Source: Burkholderiales bacterium
GTDB taxonomy: Bacteria; Pseudomonadota; Gammaproteobacteria; Burkholderiales; Burkholderiaceae_C
Assembly: GCA_028868305.1 (NCBI GenBank)
Contig: JAGWUS010000015.1
Span: forward strand, 1-60,888
DNA length: 60,888 nt
Direction: 5' to 3'
Shown here: piece by piece, positions 42,051-51,228 of the stretch
Position numbering within the stretch: position 1 is the stretch's first letter
Layout of the letters: every line of letters begins with the position of its first letter
Translations under genes and position numbers: made by a program
Notes under the pieces: model-generated
What the model was told of the DNA's origin: nothing
Database searches by the model: none
The model's input: the letters and a program-made list of their open reading frames with translations, nothing else

Positions 42051-42186
42051 GGAGCACTCCTCTATTCAAATGGGATATATCAAACGGTACCACTGTACCC
42101 GGCTACCAAGGGAAGTTGTAGGTTGCCTATCCTATTTATGGGTCAGCGATAATCCACTTCTTAACAGGCGTACACACCCACTACCC

Positions 42187-43332
42187 ATGAGCCCAGCAGC
42201 ACCGCATTCTTCCGCGCCGAAAGTTGCGCTTATTACTGGCATTACCGGACAAGATGGTTCCTATCTGGCCGAGTTGTTGCTGGAAAAGGGCTATGTGGTG
42301 CACGGTATCAAGCGCCGGGCCAGTTCATTCAACACCAGTCGGGTGGACCACATCTACCAAGACCCGCATGTCGACAACGCCCGATTCAAGCTGCACTACG
42401 GTGATTTGAGCGACACCAGTAACCTGACGCGCATCATTCAGCAAGTGCAGCCGGACGAGGTTTACAACCTGGGCGCCCAGAGCCACGTTGCTGTCAGCTT
42501 TGAGAGTCCTGAATACACGGCTGATGTAGACGGCATGGGAACGCTGCGAATTCTTGAAGCCATTCGTATCCTTGGGCTGGAAAAGAAAACCCGCTTCTAC
42601 CAAGCCTCTACCAGCGAGCTATATGGTCTGGTACAAGAGATTCCTCAAAAGGAAAGTACACCGTTTTATCCACGCAGCCCCTATGCGGTAGCCAAGCTCT
42701 ATGCCTACTGGATTACGGTGAACTACCGCGAGGCCTATGGCATGTATGCCTGTAACGGCATCCTTTTCAATCATGAGAGCCCGCGTCGTGGCGAAACCTT
42801 CGTCACCCGCAAAATCACCCGTGGTCTGGCCAATATCGCCCAGGGGCTGGAAGACTGCCTCTACATGGGCAATATGGACGCCCTGCGCGATTGGGGCCAT
42901 GCCAAAGACTATGTGCGCATGCAATGGATGATGCTGCAGCAGGACCAGCCACAAGACTTTGTCATTGCTACCGGCGTGCAATACAGCGTGCGCGACTTCA
43001 TCACCTGGACTGCTGCAGCCTTGGGTGTATCGGTTCGGTTTGAAGGCAAGGGAGTGGACGAGCAAGCCGTGGTTACCTCTCTGACAGGGGACGGTTCACC
43101 AGCACTCAAGGTGGGGCAGATCATCGTGAAGGTGGATCCGCGCTATTTCCGTCCCACCGAAGTCGAAACCCTGCTGGGGGACCCTTCAAAGGCCAAGGTG
43201 GAACTGGGCTGGATTCCCGAAATTACAGCACAGGAAATGTGCAAAGAAATGGTGGAGAACGACCTGGCACAGGCCAAACAGCATGCCCTGCTCAAGAAGC
43301 ATGGTTATGCAGTGAGTGTGAGTGTGGAATGA
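42187..43332 (+). CDS. gmd: GDP-mannose 4,6-dehydratase
   Basis: Converts GDP-D-mannose to GDP-4-keto-6-deoxy-D-mannose using bound NADP. The 381-aa protein has [20 protein letters not shown] (Rossmann), [15 protein letters not shown], the S...YxxxK site [14 protein letters not shown] and [16 protein letters not shown]. First gene of the polysaccharide cluster. Its product is the branch point for both Fcl (fucose) and Per (perosamine) encoded downstream. Stop overlaps the fcl start as ATGA. ATG at 42187 chosen; the frame upstream is open but unlike the family. No JUMPstart/ops sequence was found before it. Confidence 0.96.
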   Translation: MSPAAPHSSAPKVALITGITGQDGSYLAELLLEKGYVVHGIKRRASSFNTSRVDHIYQDPHVDNARFKLHYGDLSDTSNLTRIIQQVQPDEVYNLGAQSHVAVSFESPEYTADVDGMGTLRILEAIRILGLEKKTRFYQASTSELYGLVQEIPQKESTPFYPRSPYAVAKLYAYWITVNYREAYGMYACNGILFNHESPRRGETFVTRKITRGLANIAQGLEDCLYMGNMDALRDWGHAKDYVRMQWMMLQQDQPQDFVIATGVQYSVRDFITWTAAALGVSVRFEGKGVDEQAVVTSLTGDGSPALKVGQIIVKVDPRYFRPTEVETLLGDPSKAKVELGWIPEITAQEMCKEMVENDLAQAKQHALLKKHGYAVSVSVE

Positions 43333-44294
43333 CGGCTGAACGCATCTACGTGGCCGGCCACCGTGGAATGGTGGGGTCGGCCATCGTTCGCACCCTGTTG
43401 GCGCAAGGGGTGCCGCCAAGCGCCATCATCGCACGCACTCACGCTGAGTTGGACCTTTGTAATCAGCAGGCAGTGCAGGACTTTTTTGCAATGGAACGCC
43501 CCACGCAGGTTTATCTGGCCGCTGCAAAGGTGGGGGGCATTCATGCCAATAACACCTACCCAGCAGAATTCATCTATGACAATTTGATGGTGCAGGCCAA
43601 CGTGATCCATGCTGCACACACCCATGGGGTGCAGAAGCTTCTGTTTCTGGGCTCAAGTTGCATTTACCCTAAGCTGGCGCCGCAGCCCATGGCCGAAGAC
43701 GCCTTGTTGACCGGCCCGCTGGAGCCGACCAATGAGCCCTACGCCATCGCCAAGATCGCGGGCATCAAACTGTGCGAGAGCTACAACCGGCAGTATGGAC
43801 GTGACTACCGAAGCGTCATGCCTACGAATCTGTATGGCCCGGGCGATAACTACCACCCCGAAAACAGCCACGTCATTCCTGCGCTGATTCGTCGGTTTCA
43901 CGAGGCCAAGATCAATGGGGTTCCAGAGGTGGTAATTTGGGGAACGGGCACGCCAAGGCGAGAGTTCTTGTATGTGGACGATATGGCGGAGGCGTGTGTG
44001 TTCGTGATGCAGCTATCACTAAATACTTATCAAGTCCACACACAACCGATGCAAAGTCATATAAATGTCGGATTTGGGTCAGATGTAACCATCGACGAGC
44101 TTGCGCATGCGATAGGTGGCGTTGTGGGTTATGGAGGCAAGATTGCATTTGATTCAACCAAGCTTGATGGTGCGCCACGGAAGTGGATGGACAGCACTTG
44201 TCTCCGAAAGTTCGGCTGGCGACCTCAAGAGACGTTGTTGGCGGGGCTGCAGAAGGCTTACGCGGACTATCTGTCGGTGATTCGGCGGCCATAG
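43329..44294 (+). CDS. fcl: GDP-L-fucose synthase
   Basis: NADPH-dependent 3,5-epimerase/4-reductase making GDP-L-fucose from the Gmd product. 321 aa: [31 protein letters not shown], catalytic [20 protein letters not shown] and [11 protein letters not shown]. Translationally coupled to gmd. From about 44,020 onward codon use turns AT-rich (ACTAAATACTTATC and following), while the first two thirds look native; the protein stays in frame and is complete, so the join is probably a recombination point within the gene. Confidence 0.95.
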   Translation: MTAERIYVAGHRGMVGSAIVRTLLAQGVPPSAIIARTHAELDLCNQQAVQDFFAMERPTQVYLAAAKVGGIHANNTYPAEFIYDNLMVQANVIHAAHTHGVQKLLFLGSSCIYPKLAPQPMAEDALLTGPLEPTNEPYAIAKIAGIKLCESYNRQYGRDYRSVMPTNLYGPGDNYHPENSHVIPALIRRFHEAKINGVPEVVIWGTGTPRREFLYVDDMAEACVFVMQLSLNTYQVHTQPMQSHINVGFGSDVTIDELAHAIGGVVGYGGKIAFDSTKLDGAPRKWMDSTCLRKFGWRPQETLLAGLQKAYADYLSVIRRP

Positions 44295-44427
44295 GAATTC
44301 GCAGAACTGGGCCCCGTGAAGCGCCGCGCGGACACAATGTTTTTGCGCATAGATGTACAGGTCAAATGCGTTGTCGAAGATATCAAGATGTCTAAGTTTA
44401 TTTTTTAAATGGAGCTGGCTTATAGCG

Positions 44428-45771
44428 ATGACACCTAGCTTAGCTGACAAGATTCGGCGTTCTCGTGAACGTTATCGTCTCATAGCATTTTCAGGAGTTG
44501 CTGCAATTTTTTCCAGAGTTGTGTCGGCAATAGTGGGATTGGCATCTGTACCCATGGTTGTCCATCATGTAGGTAAGGAGCAGTTTGGTTTATGGATGTT
44601 GGTTAGCTCCTTGGTCGTTTGGATGCAGCTTGCTGACTTTGGTATTGCAAATGGGTTGACAAATGCCCTGACTGAGGCCCATGGCCGCGACGACTCAAAA
44701 GCCGCAAGTGGATACATGTCATCTGCTTTTGCGATGACATTTCTGATTGCATTGGGCTGCATGCCCATAATTGCAATTCTCTATATCGCGGCACCTTGGG
44801 GATCAATCCTAAATATCTCTGACCCGGCTCTTGTTGTGCTGGCAAGTGATGCTCTGCTGGTAGTCGGACTTGCCTTTGTAATTAACATTCCACTATCTCT
44901 AGCGGGGCGAGCCTATATTGCTTATCAACGAAGCTTTGTCCCGATGAATTTCCAAGCGAGCGCTTCGGTTTTTTCGTTTATTTCCATGTGGTATGTAATC
45001 GAGCGTGGAGGAGGGTTGCTATTGCTCGTTGCAATATCTGCATTTGTCCCCGTGTTGGCTAACTTATTACTCTGCTGTTTTTTACCCAAGTTAGACCCAT
45101 ATTTGCGATTAAATTTGAGAAACGTCAGTCGAAAAGCAATATCACGAGTAGCTAATTCCAGTTTGCCGCTTTTCTTTTTTCAATGCGGCGCATTGTTAGT
45201 AAATCAACTCGTTAATATATTGATTGCACATATTGAAAACCTGGCTCTTGTTGCTGATTACAACGTGATTTTACGTATCTATTTATTTGTATTCTCAATA
45301 GCAGCCGCCCTCACCAGCCCATTTTATGCTGCGATTCGCGAATCTTTCGAACGTCGCGATATCCCCTGGATAGCAAAAGCAATTCAACGGAGTGTCGCCA
45401 TACGACTGTTATCGCTATTACCTTTCGTGCTAGTAATGGTTCCCTTTGGGGATTTGATCGTGCAACGATGGATGGGTGCAACAATGGCAGTAAATATCGG
45501 CATATATGGCTGGAGTTGTGTAGCTACATTGCTAGTCTTTTCTTCAGTTAGCTCATTGTTGAGCGAGACTTTGAGTAGTCTGGATGACATTTGGGCTCAA
45601 ATTGGAGTGGTATTCCTGTCAGCTACTATAGTTTTGTCTCTAATATGGTTTCTTGTGCCTATTTTGGGTGTGGTTGGTGTATTTGTTGCGATGACTGCGT
45701 CCACCGTCTTTCCAATCATTTGGTCTTCAAAGCGTCTCAATCGAAAGTTTTACTCAAATGAGTCAAATTAA
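44428..45771 (+). CDS. Wzx-like polysaccharide flippase
   Basis: 447-aa membrane protein with about 12-14 helices, of the MATE-like/polysaccharide transport class: AIFSRVVSAIVGLASVPMVVH, FGLWMLVSSLVVWMQLADFG and LTNALTEAHGRDD. This N-terminal pattern is typical of O-unit flippases that move undecaprenyl-linked repeat units. The start at 44428 follows a poor ribosome site, and an earlier in-frame start at 44353 is possible. AT-rich compared with gmd. The 44295-44427 gap shows no feature. Confidence 0.85.
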   Translation: MTPSLADKIRRSRERYRLIAFSGVAAIFSRVVSAIVGLASVPMVVHHVGKEQFGLWMLVSSLVVWMQLADFGIANGLTNALTEAHGRDDSKAASGYMSSAFAMTFLIALGCMPIIAILYIAAPWGSILNISDPALVVLASDALLVVGLAFVINIPLSLAGRAYIAYQRSFVPMNFQASASVFSFISMWYVIERGGGLLLLVAISAFVPVLANLLLCCFLPKLDPYLRLNLRNVSRKAISRVANSSLPLFFFQCGALLVNQLVNILIAHIENLALVADYNVILRIYLFVFSIAAALTSPFYAAIRESFERRDIPWIAKAIQRSVAIRLLSLLPFVLVMVPFGDLIVQRWMGATMAVNIGIYGWSCVATLLVFSSVSSLLSETLSSLDDIWAQIGVVFLSATIVLSLIWFLVPILGVVGVFVAMTASTVFPIIWSSKRLNRKFYSNESN

Positions 45772-45816
45772 ACGCAAATCTAATGGCTTCTCCTTTCACG
45801 CAAGTGTGGTGTCGCA

Positions 45817-46770
45817 ATGAGTGAGATAGAGAGGGTCTATGTGCATTTGCCTGCAGTTAGGTCATCGGGTGGGCGCAACTCGTTGTTAAGAGCTACTTAC
45901 CATTTAATACTGTCATTTTTTAACTTGATCCGGTCGACACTGGTAGGTGGACCAGGAGTTGCATTTCACGCGACAATGGTAATGAGGTCGACATTGCTTT
46001 TTGGAAAGGGGTTGAGTGCTTCACAGATCTATAGCCTTATGGCTGCACCAATGGATACCTTTCGCTATTTTGAGTTTGATTTTTTTTGGCGAACTATTAA
46101 TAAAAGTGTTTCAATCGGGGATTATTTGGATGTATCTTCCCCTCGACTCTTTAATTGGCGTGTTTTAACCAGCGAGAAGACCCGAAGTGCAGTTCTATTA
46201 AATCCAGATGGCAAGGACTTGGCTGCAACCGCTCAGCTCTTAGAGGCTGCGGGGTTAAGGAAGTTTTGCGAGCTAAGGTGTGTTCTGGTCAGTGAGCTAT
46301 TTGAGCCCCCGGCTTCATTTGATACAGTTGCATGCATATCAGTTTTGGAGCATATTCCGCAGGAAGCTGCGATGGCCGCTCTGCAAACTATGTGGGAGCT
46401 TCTGCGATCGGGGGGGCGTCTTCTCTTGTCGGTCCCATGCGCGCGAAAAGGATTTGAAGAATATACAGATTTTAATGAGTATGGACTGCTCACTACTGGG
46501 AGCGATGGGTTCGTGTTTGGCCAACGCTTCTATGACAGAGAGATGGTTGAGGAATGCATATATTCAATCGTCGGTAAGCCAGTTCGAAGTGCCTATTTTG
46601 GTGAAAAAGTCGCTGGTACTTTTGCATCGAATAGAGAGCGTCAGCTATCCGATGCTAGTTATCCTTTTTGGCGTGAATCGTGGACGATGGCCCGTCAATA
46701 CAGATATTTTGAAAATACGGATAGCATGCCGGGACTAGGTGTTGTCGCCTTTGAGTTTGTAAAGCCATGA
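45817..46770 (+). CDS. SAM-dependent methyltransferase-like protein
   Basis: 317 aa. The middle and C-terminus carry class I methyltransferase marks: SIGDYLDVSSPRLFNW (in place of a canonical GxGxG), SFDTVACISVLEHIP and RSGGRLLLSVPCARKG. The glycine-rich SAM loop is degenerate, so either binding is atypical or activity is lost. N-terminal 70 residues are hydrophobic/basic and could bind the membrane. Probably modifies a sugar of the polysaccharide. Stop overlaps the next gene as ATGA. Confidence 0.75.
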   Translation: MSEIERVYVHLPAVRSSGGRNSLLRATYHLILSFFNLIRSTLVGGPGVAFHATMVMRSTLLFGKGLSASQIYSLMAAPMDTFRYFEFDFFWRTINKSVSIGDYLDVSSPRLFNWRVLTSEKTRSAVLLNPDGKDLAATAQLLEAAGLRKFCELRCVLVSELFEPPASFDTVACISVLEHIPQEAAMAALQTMWELLRSGGRLLLSVPCARKGFEEYTDFNEYGLLTTGSDGFVFGQRFYDREMVEECIYSIVGKPVRSAYFGEKVAGTFASNRERQLSDASYPFWRESWTMARQYRYFENTDSMPGLGVVAFEFVKP

Positions 46771-48008
46771 AAATTGCGGTCATCGATCACGTTGGAAATC
46801 ATGGCGGTGGGAGCCGGGTGGTTCGTTTGCTGTTACCTGCGTTGATGAAGTTGGATCCAGAATTGGAGATGACTTATTACGGAAATCCTGCTGCCATACG
46901 GCGTGAGGGGATTGAGAGTGAGTTTGCAGCAGCAGGAATCCGTGTACTTGCTCTTGACTCATTGCGACTAAGAAATAGTCCTATATTAGGATCGGGATAT
47001 TTAAAACGCGCGATAGAGTTAATTCAAACTCAACTATTTTCCAAGTTTCCCTGGCTGCCAGTTCGTCTTTCTGGCAACGTTACTCGGGAGATTAGTTGTC
47101 GTGTTAAAGGATATGACATAGCGTTCTATCCGTGGCCGTTCCTGTTGAAATTTCCAGAACTCAGTTGCCCCTCTGTGGGGCTTTTTCATGACTTTAATTA
47201 TAAATATTATTTTGGCGGGTCCTTTGTATTTTCTCCTAGTCAGAGAGCGCAGTTGGAGGAGGAAATGCCTGCATGGCTAGAAAGATCGATACCTGTAGTA
47301 TCAACAAAATTTATGGCGACAGAGCTTCAGTCTTTTTACCCAACGGTAACTCGTCCCCCGCATGTCGTGCATTTGGCTCCTTTGAGTGTTAATCAAGTTG
47401 ATCGTACGCAAGCTAGAGAGGCAGTCCGCCAATTTGGAATAACAACGCAGTATTTGCTGTACCCTACTCATCTTTGCAGCCATAAAAATATTGGACCGCT
47501 AATTGCCGCATTTGCCCTTCTCCGCCAGCAGGGGCGGGAGCTCGCCTTGGTGTTGACGGGAGCTGGCACCGATGAAGTTAGAGGGTATGCAAACGCGTTT
47601 GGAGTACGCCTGGACAAACAGTGCGGAGAAGTACGCGGACTCGGGTACGTTACAAACCATCAAATGGATTGCCTCATTCAATGTGCTGCGGTGATGGTGA
47701 GTTCGTCACTTTATGAAGCTGGAAATGGGCCTGGATTGGATGGTTGGGGAAGGGGAATTCCTGTGGCAATGTCCAACATACCGGCATTTTTAGAGCATAT
47801 TCACGTATCTGGTGTAAAGGCTAAAGTATTTGATCCACGCAGCCCCGAAGACATAGCTGACAAGATCGCGAGTATTCTCGACAATCCAGAGCGGGCTCGG
47901 GCGGACGCCGCGTCTTCTCTCGAAGCGTTAGGGCGTCTAACTTGGGAGCAAACTGCGGAAGCCTATCTGAAAGTATTTAAGAATGCGGTTCACCATACTG
48001 CGGGGTAA
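46767..48008 (+). CDS. GT4-like glycosyltransferase
   Basis: 413-aa GT-B enzyme. Opens KIAVIDHVGNHGGGSRVVRL; second domain has YPTHLCSHKNIGPLIAAFAL (donor side) and SSLYEAGNGPGLDGWGRGIP, a variant of the E-x7-E nucleotide-sugar site. Middle reads like GT4 mannosyltransferases of O-antigen clusters. Coupled to the methyltransferase before it. AT-rich. Donor and acceptor cannot be derived from sequence. Confidence 0.83.
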   Translation: MKIAVIDHVGNHGGGSRVVRLLLPALMKLDPELEMTYYGNPAAIRREGIESEFAAAGIRVLALDSLRLRNSPILGSGYLKRAIELIQTQLFSKFPWLPVRLSGNVTREISCRVKGYDIAFYPWPFLLKFPELSCPSVGLFHDFNYKYYFGGSFVFSPSQRAQLEEEMPAWLERSIPVVSTKFMATELQSFYPTVTRPPHVVHLAPLSVNQVDRTQAREAVRQFGITTQYLLYPTHLCSHKNIGPLIAAFALLRQQGRELALVLTGAGTDEVRGYANAFGVRLDKQCGEVRGLGYVTNHQMDCLIQCAAVMVSSSLYEAGNGPGLDGWGRGIPVAMSNIPAFLEHIHVSGVKAKVFDPRSPEDIADKIASILDNPERARADAASSLEALGRLTWEQTAEAYLKVFKNAVHHTAG

Positions 48009-48103
48009 TATTTCTGGTAATGATGGATTTGAGAGGTAAATGGGACGAAGACTTGCCGGAGTCAAAATAGAGTGATGCCGACCAATTTTTACTAGGTGAA
48101 CTT

Positions 48104-49192
48104 ATGGAAAAAATTCCAGTATATCAACCATCTCTGTCTGGAAGAGAAAAAGAGTATGTTCTTGACTGCCTTGATTCCACTTGGATATCTTCAAAGGGTA
48201 GTTATATTAATCGTTTTGAGCAGAGCTTTGCTGAAAAAATAAGGGTAAAGCATGCCACCTCTGTGAGTAATGGTACCGTTGCGCTGCACTTGGCCTTGGT
48301 TGCTTTGGGCATAGGTCCCGAAGATGAGGTAATCGTTCCAACATTAACTTACATTGCCTCAGTCAATGCCATTGCATATACAGGTGCAAAACCCGTATTC
48401 GTTGATTCTTTGCGAACGACGTGGCAAATTGATCCAGATGATATCCGTAAAAAAATAACAAAAAAAACAAGAGCGATAATGGTCGTCCATTTATATGGAC
48501 ACCCGTGCGATATGGATGCGATTATGAAAATCGCTGAGGAATATGGATTATTCGTAGTGGAGGACTGTGCAGAGGCCTTCGGCTCACTTTACAAGGGAAG
48601 GCCGGTAGGTGGCATAGGGCACATATCCACCTTTAGTTTCTTCGGAAATAAAACAATAACAACTGGTGAGGGCGGCATGGTAGCAACAAACGACCAAACC
48701 TTGTTTGAACGCGCGGTACACTTCAAAGGTCAGGGACTCGCTACTCACCGCCAATACTGGCATGATGTAATTGGATATAACTATCGAATGACAAATATAT
48801 GTGCTGCAATTGGCTTGGCGCAACTCGAGCAAGCAGACGAATTCTTGAAACAAAAAAGAAGGGTCGCGAACAGATATCGCGAAGAACTGGTAGGCTGCCC
48901 TCTAGATATTCAAGGCGAATATGGCGATGTATATAATTCTTACTGGATGGTTTCTATTTTGGTAGATAATGCGACTAAACGAGATGCTTTAATGCAGCAT
49001 TTGGATAGAAATGGAATTGAAACTCGCCCTCTTTTCTATCCGGTTCATACAATGCCGATGTATAGCGAGAAATTTCAACGTCACCCTGTAGCTGAAGATC
49101 TTGGTTGGCGGGGGGTGAATTTACCTAGCTGGCCCGGGCTTTCAGATTCAGACATTGTCAGAATATCAGCTGTGATTAAAGACTTTCTCTAA
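48104..49192 (+). CDS. per: GDP-perosamine synthase (DegT/DnrJ/EryC1/StrS aminotransferase)
   Basis: PLP enzyme transferring an amino group from glutamate to C4 of GDP-4-keto-6-deoxy-D-mannose, giving GDP-D-perosamine. 362 aa, beginning IPVYQPSLSGREKEYVLDCL and with STWISSKG, VSNGTVALHLALVALGIG, VHLYGHPCDMDAI and FSFFGNKTITTGEGGM (PLP-lysine Lys183). Its sequence matches the remembered E. coli O157 Per (RfbE) along its whole length, including HRQYWHDVIGYNYRMTNIC and FYPVHTMPMYSEK. Uses the same precursor as Fcl. AT-rich. Good ribosome site absent; AGGTGAAC is nearest. Confidence 0.92.
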   Translation: MEKIPVYQPSLSGREKEYVLDCLDSTWISSKGSYINRFEQSFAEKIRVKHATSVSNGTVALHLALVALGIGPEDEVIVPTLTYIASVNAIAYTGAKPVFVDSLRTTWQIDPDDIRKKITKKTRAIMVVHLYGHPCDMDAIMKIAEEYGLFVVEDCAEAFGSLYKGRPVGGIGHISTFSFFGNKTITTGEGGMVATNDQTLFERAVHFKGQGLATHRQYWHDVIGYNYRMTNICAAIGLAQLEQADEFLKQKRRVANRYREELVGCPLDIQGEYGDVYNSYWMVSILVDNATKRDALMQHLDRNGIETRPLFYPVHTMPMYSEKFQRHPVAEDLGWRGVNLPSWPGLSDSDIVRISAVIKDFL

Positions 49193-49199
49193 GGTGACT

Positions 49200-49850
49200 A
49201 TGAGGGTGATCTTCGGAGCTTCCGGATTTGCAAGAGAGGTTTACATAATCCTCACGCGGCTATTTGCTAAAGATGTTAGCATTGAATGCTTTGTTTGCGC
49301 CGATCAAGAGATAGCTAATGTTGGAAAAATACGCGGGATACCTGTAATTTCAGAATCGGATTTCTTTGCTCGATATAAGAAAGAAGAGATTGAGGCCTAT
49401 GTAGCCGTAGGCGCACCATCACTCAAGCAGAAAATCGTTAAAAAGATCAAAGCCTGGAACCCTGCAACAGCCTTTCCCTCACTAATTGATCCTTACGCAG
49501 TAGTGGATATAGAGGGTGGGACAGTCCTTGTTAAGGATGGGGCAATAATTTGTTCGGGCGCCGTAGTTACTACGGATGTAGTTGTTGGCGAATTTTCATT
49601 GATCTACACTAATTGTACGGTTGGGCACGATACTCGAATTGGTGCATTTTCAACGCTTTCACCTGGCGTTAATATCTCTGGCAATGTGGAAATTGGCGAA
49701 TGCGTATTTTTTGGTACAGGGTCTGTTGCCATTGAGAGGATTACTGTAGCTTCTGGTGCGGTAATTGGTGCGGGTGCGGTAGTTGTATCAAATATCAGTG
49801 AGCTGGGAGTTTATATTGGTATCCCTGCGAAGCAGAAGGAATCTCGATGA
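49200..49850 (+). CDS. NeuD/PerB-like sugar O/N-acyltransferase
   Basis: 216 aa with an N-terminal Rossmann-like UDP/GDP-sugar part (VIFGASGFAREVYIIL) and a left-handed beta-helix of hexapeptide repeats (about 100-205: VLVKDGAIICSGAVVT, IGAFSTLSPGVNISGNVEIG, ASGAVIGAGAVVVSNIS). Such enzymes N-acetylate 4-amino sugars next to their aminotransferase (PglD, PerB). Directly behind per, so GDP-perosamine N-acetylation is the likely job. Start 49200 uses AAGGTG; ends with ATGA into the next gene. Confidence 0.85.
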   Translation: MRVIFGASGFAREVYIILTRLFAKDVSIECFVCADQEIANVGKIRGIPVISESDFFARYKKEEIEAYVAVGAPSLKQKIVKKIKAWNPATAFPSLIDPYAVVDIEGGTVLVKDGAIICSGAVVTTDVVVGEFSLIYTNCTVGHDTRIGAFSTLSPGVNISGNVEIGECVFFGTGSVAIERITVASGAVIGAGAVVVSNISELGVYIGIPAKQKESR

Positions 49851-51067
49851 GAGTCGGGCTTCTCAGTTACGGTTTTACTGGCTGGGGGGGGGGGGTCGAT
49901 TTTGTTCGCTATGTGGCGTCAGCGCTGACGGATACTCAATCGAAGAGCCTTGAAGGTAAAGCTCTCTTCCTGCCAGGCGATGATTTTTTGTTCAACTTTA
50001 AAAAAATAATCTATCCGATGCGCTCGGCTCTGATGAGTGCGATGAAAGGGGCGTCGCCAGTTTTTCAGAAATATCCTGGATATTCAGAGAGAAATTTTAG
50101 AGAAATTTTTTCTGATTTTTCTGAGAGCTTTGATTTGATATATTGTGGGTCTAGCTATAAATCTCAACTGGATTTGGCCTGCAACTATAAAATGAATGTG
50201 GTCTTGCCCTGTATGGTTCCGCCCGCTCCCGGGTTCCCGTTGCCCTGGATTGGATATCTGTACGATTTTCAACATAAATATTTGACCTATTTATTTGATG
50301 AGAATGAGGTGAAAAGACGCGATGACGATTTCGCTCTCATGTTGGGTACAGCAAGACACATAATTGTAAATTCGCAATCAGTTGCAAATGACGCTAATGA
50401 TTTCTTTCCAGCCCACTCAGCAAAGGTTCACGTGCTACCATTTAGTCCGTGTCCACAGCAGTCTTGGCTTGAGTCCAATCTGGATGTTCGGAGTAAGTTT
50501 GGGCTTGTCAAGCCATACTATTTGGTAAGCAATCAGTTTTGGAAACACAAAGACCATGCTACTGTTTTCCGTGCTTATGCACGTTACATTCTGGCAGGTG
50601 GTGACGCATTACTAGTCTGCACGGGTGGTACGAAGGACTATCGATTCCCTGAGTATTATGGTGAACTCATGGGGCTTATAAATGAATTGCGGATTTCGGA
50701 TAAGGTCAGAATTCTTGGGCATATACCGAAAATAGAGCAAATTGCCTTGATTAAAAAAGCGCGTTCTGTCGTCCAGCCGACCCTTTTTGAGGGGGGGCCC
50801 GGCGGCGGTGCATCGTACGACGCCATTGCACTGGGTGTTCCAGTTATTGCTTCCGACATTCCTGTGAATTTGGAAATGAATTGTGGCGATGTTACTTTTT
50901 TTAGAGCCGGAGATGACCAACATTTGTTTGAGGCATTTGTCGACCAAGATAGGATGGGGATTTTAGAGATGGACGTGGAGTCACTTTGGATGGCAGGAAT
51001 TCGTCGTAGACGGCTTTGCGGTGATGTATTGGTTGATATCGCTGAGCAAGCGATTGATAGAAATTAA
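49847..51067 (+). CDS. GT4-like glycosyltransferase with poly-G tract, phase-variable candidate
   Basis: 406-aa GT-B enzyme, coupled to the acyltransferase by ATGA. The N-terminal GGG-VDF motif (YGFTGWGGGVDFVRYVAS) is encoded by twelve consecutive G (49884-49895). The second domain has VSNQFWKHKDHATVF and PTLFEGGPGGGASYDAIALGVP (E-x7-type site). A one-base loss or gain in the tract would give a stop after 26 or 35 codons. In the sequence given it is in frame, hence ON. Probably transfers perosamine or another sugar. AT-rich apart from the tract. Confidence 0.83.
   Translation: MRVGLLSYGFTGWGGGVDFVRYVASALTDTQSKSLEGKALFLPGDDFLFNFKKIIYPMRSALMSAMKGASPVFQKYPGYSERNFREIFSDFSESFDLIYCGSSYKSQLDLACNYKMNVVLPCMVPPAPGFPLPWIGYLYDFQHKYLTYLFDENEVKRRDDDFALMLGTARHIIVNSQSVANDANDFFPAHSAKVHVLPFSPCPQQSWLESNLDVRSKFGLVKPYYLVSNQFWKHKDHATVFRAYARYILAGGDALLVCTGGTKDYRFPEYYGELMGLINELRISDKVRILGHIPKIEQIALIKKARSVVQPTLFEGGPGGGASYDAIALGVPVIASDIPVNLEMNCGDVTFFRAGDDQHLFEAFVDQDRMGILEMDVESLWMAGIRRRRLCGDVLVDIAEQAIDRN
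49884..49895 (+). repeat. Homopolymer G12, simple-sequence repeat
   Basis: Twelve G in a row at codons 13-17 of the glycosyltransferase, in an otherwise AT-rich gene. Codons are TGG GGG GGG GGG GTC, so the amino acids Trp-Gly-Gly-Gly are kept but every glycine uses GGG. Contingency-locus candidate. Confidence 0.9.
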
Positions 51068-51228
51068 ATATGCCTCTGCTATAAATTTGATTGGTCACGT
51101 GAGCTCCGTGTGGTGTTTTGGAGGAACTCGAGGTCTGAAGCCTGTAATCAATTTGCACACCATTTCACATGAAGTGGATAATAAAAGCTTTTTCATTTTG
51201 TAGTTGATGTATTCAGTGCAGCTCTAAA

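Noticed and set aside
42051..42186. JUMPstart/ops element before gmd
   Set aside because: Looked for GGCGGTAG-type sequence in the 136-base interval and found none; RfaH-type control is not supported here.
51021..51203. 60-codon frame between two glycosyltransferases
   Set aside because: Mostly inside the 3' end of the upstream gene; no ribosome site or motif. The 161-base gap might be remains of a deleted gene, but nothing supports that.
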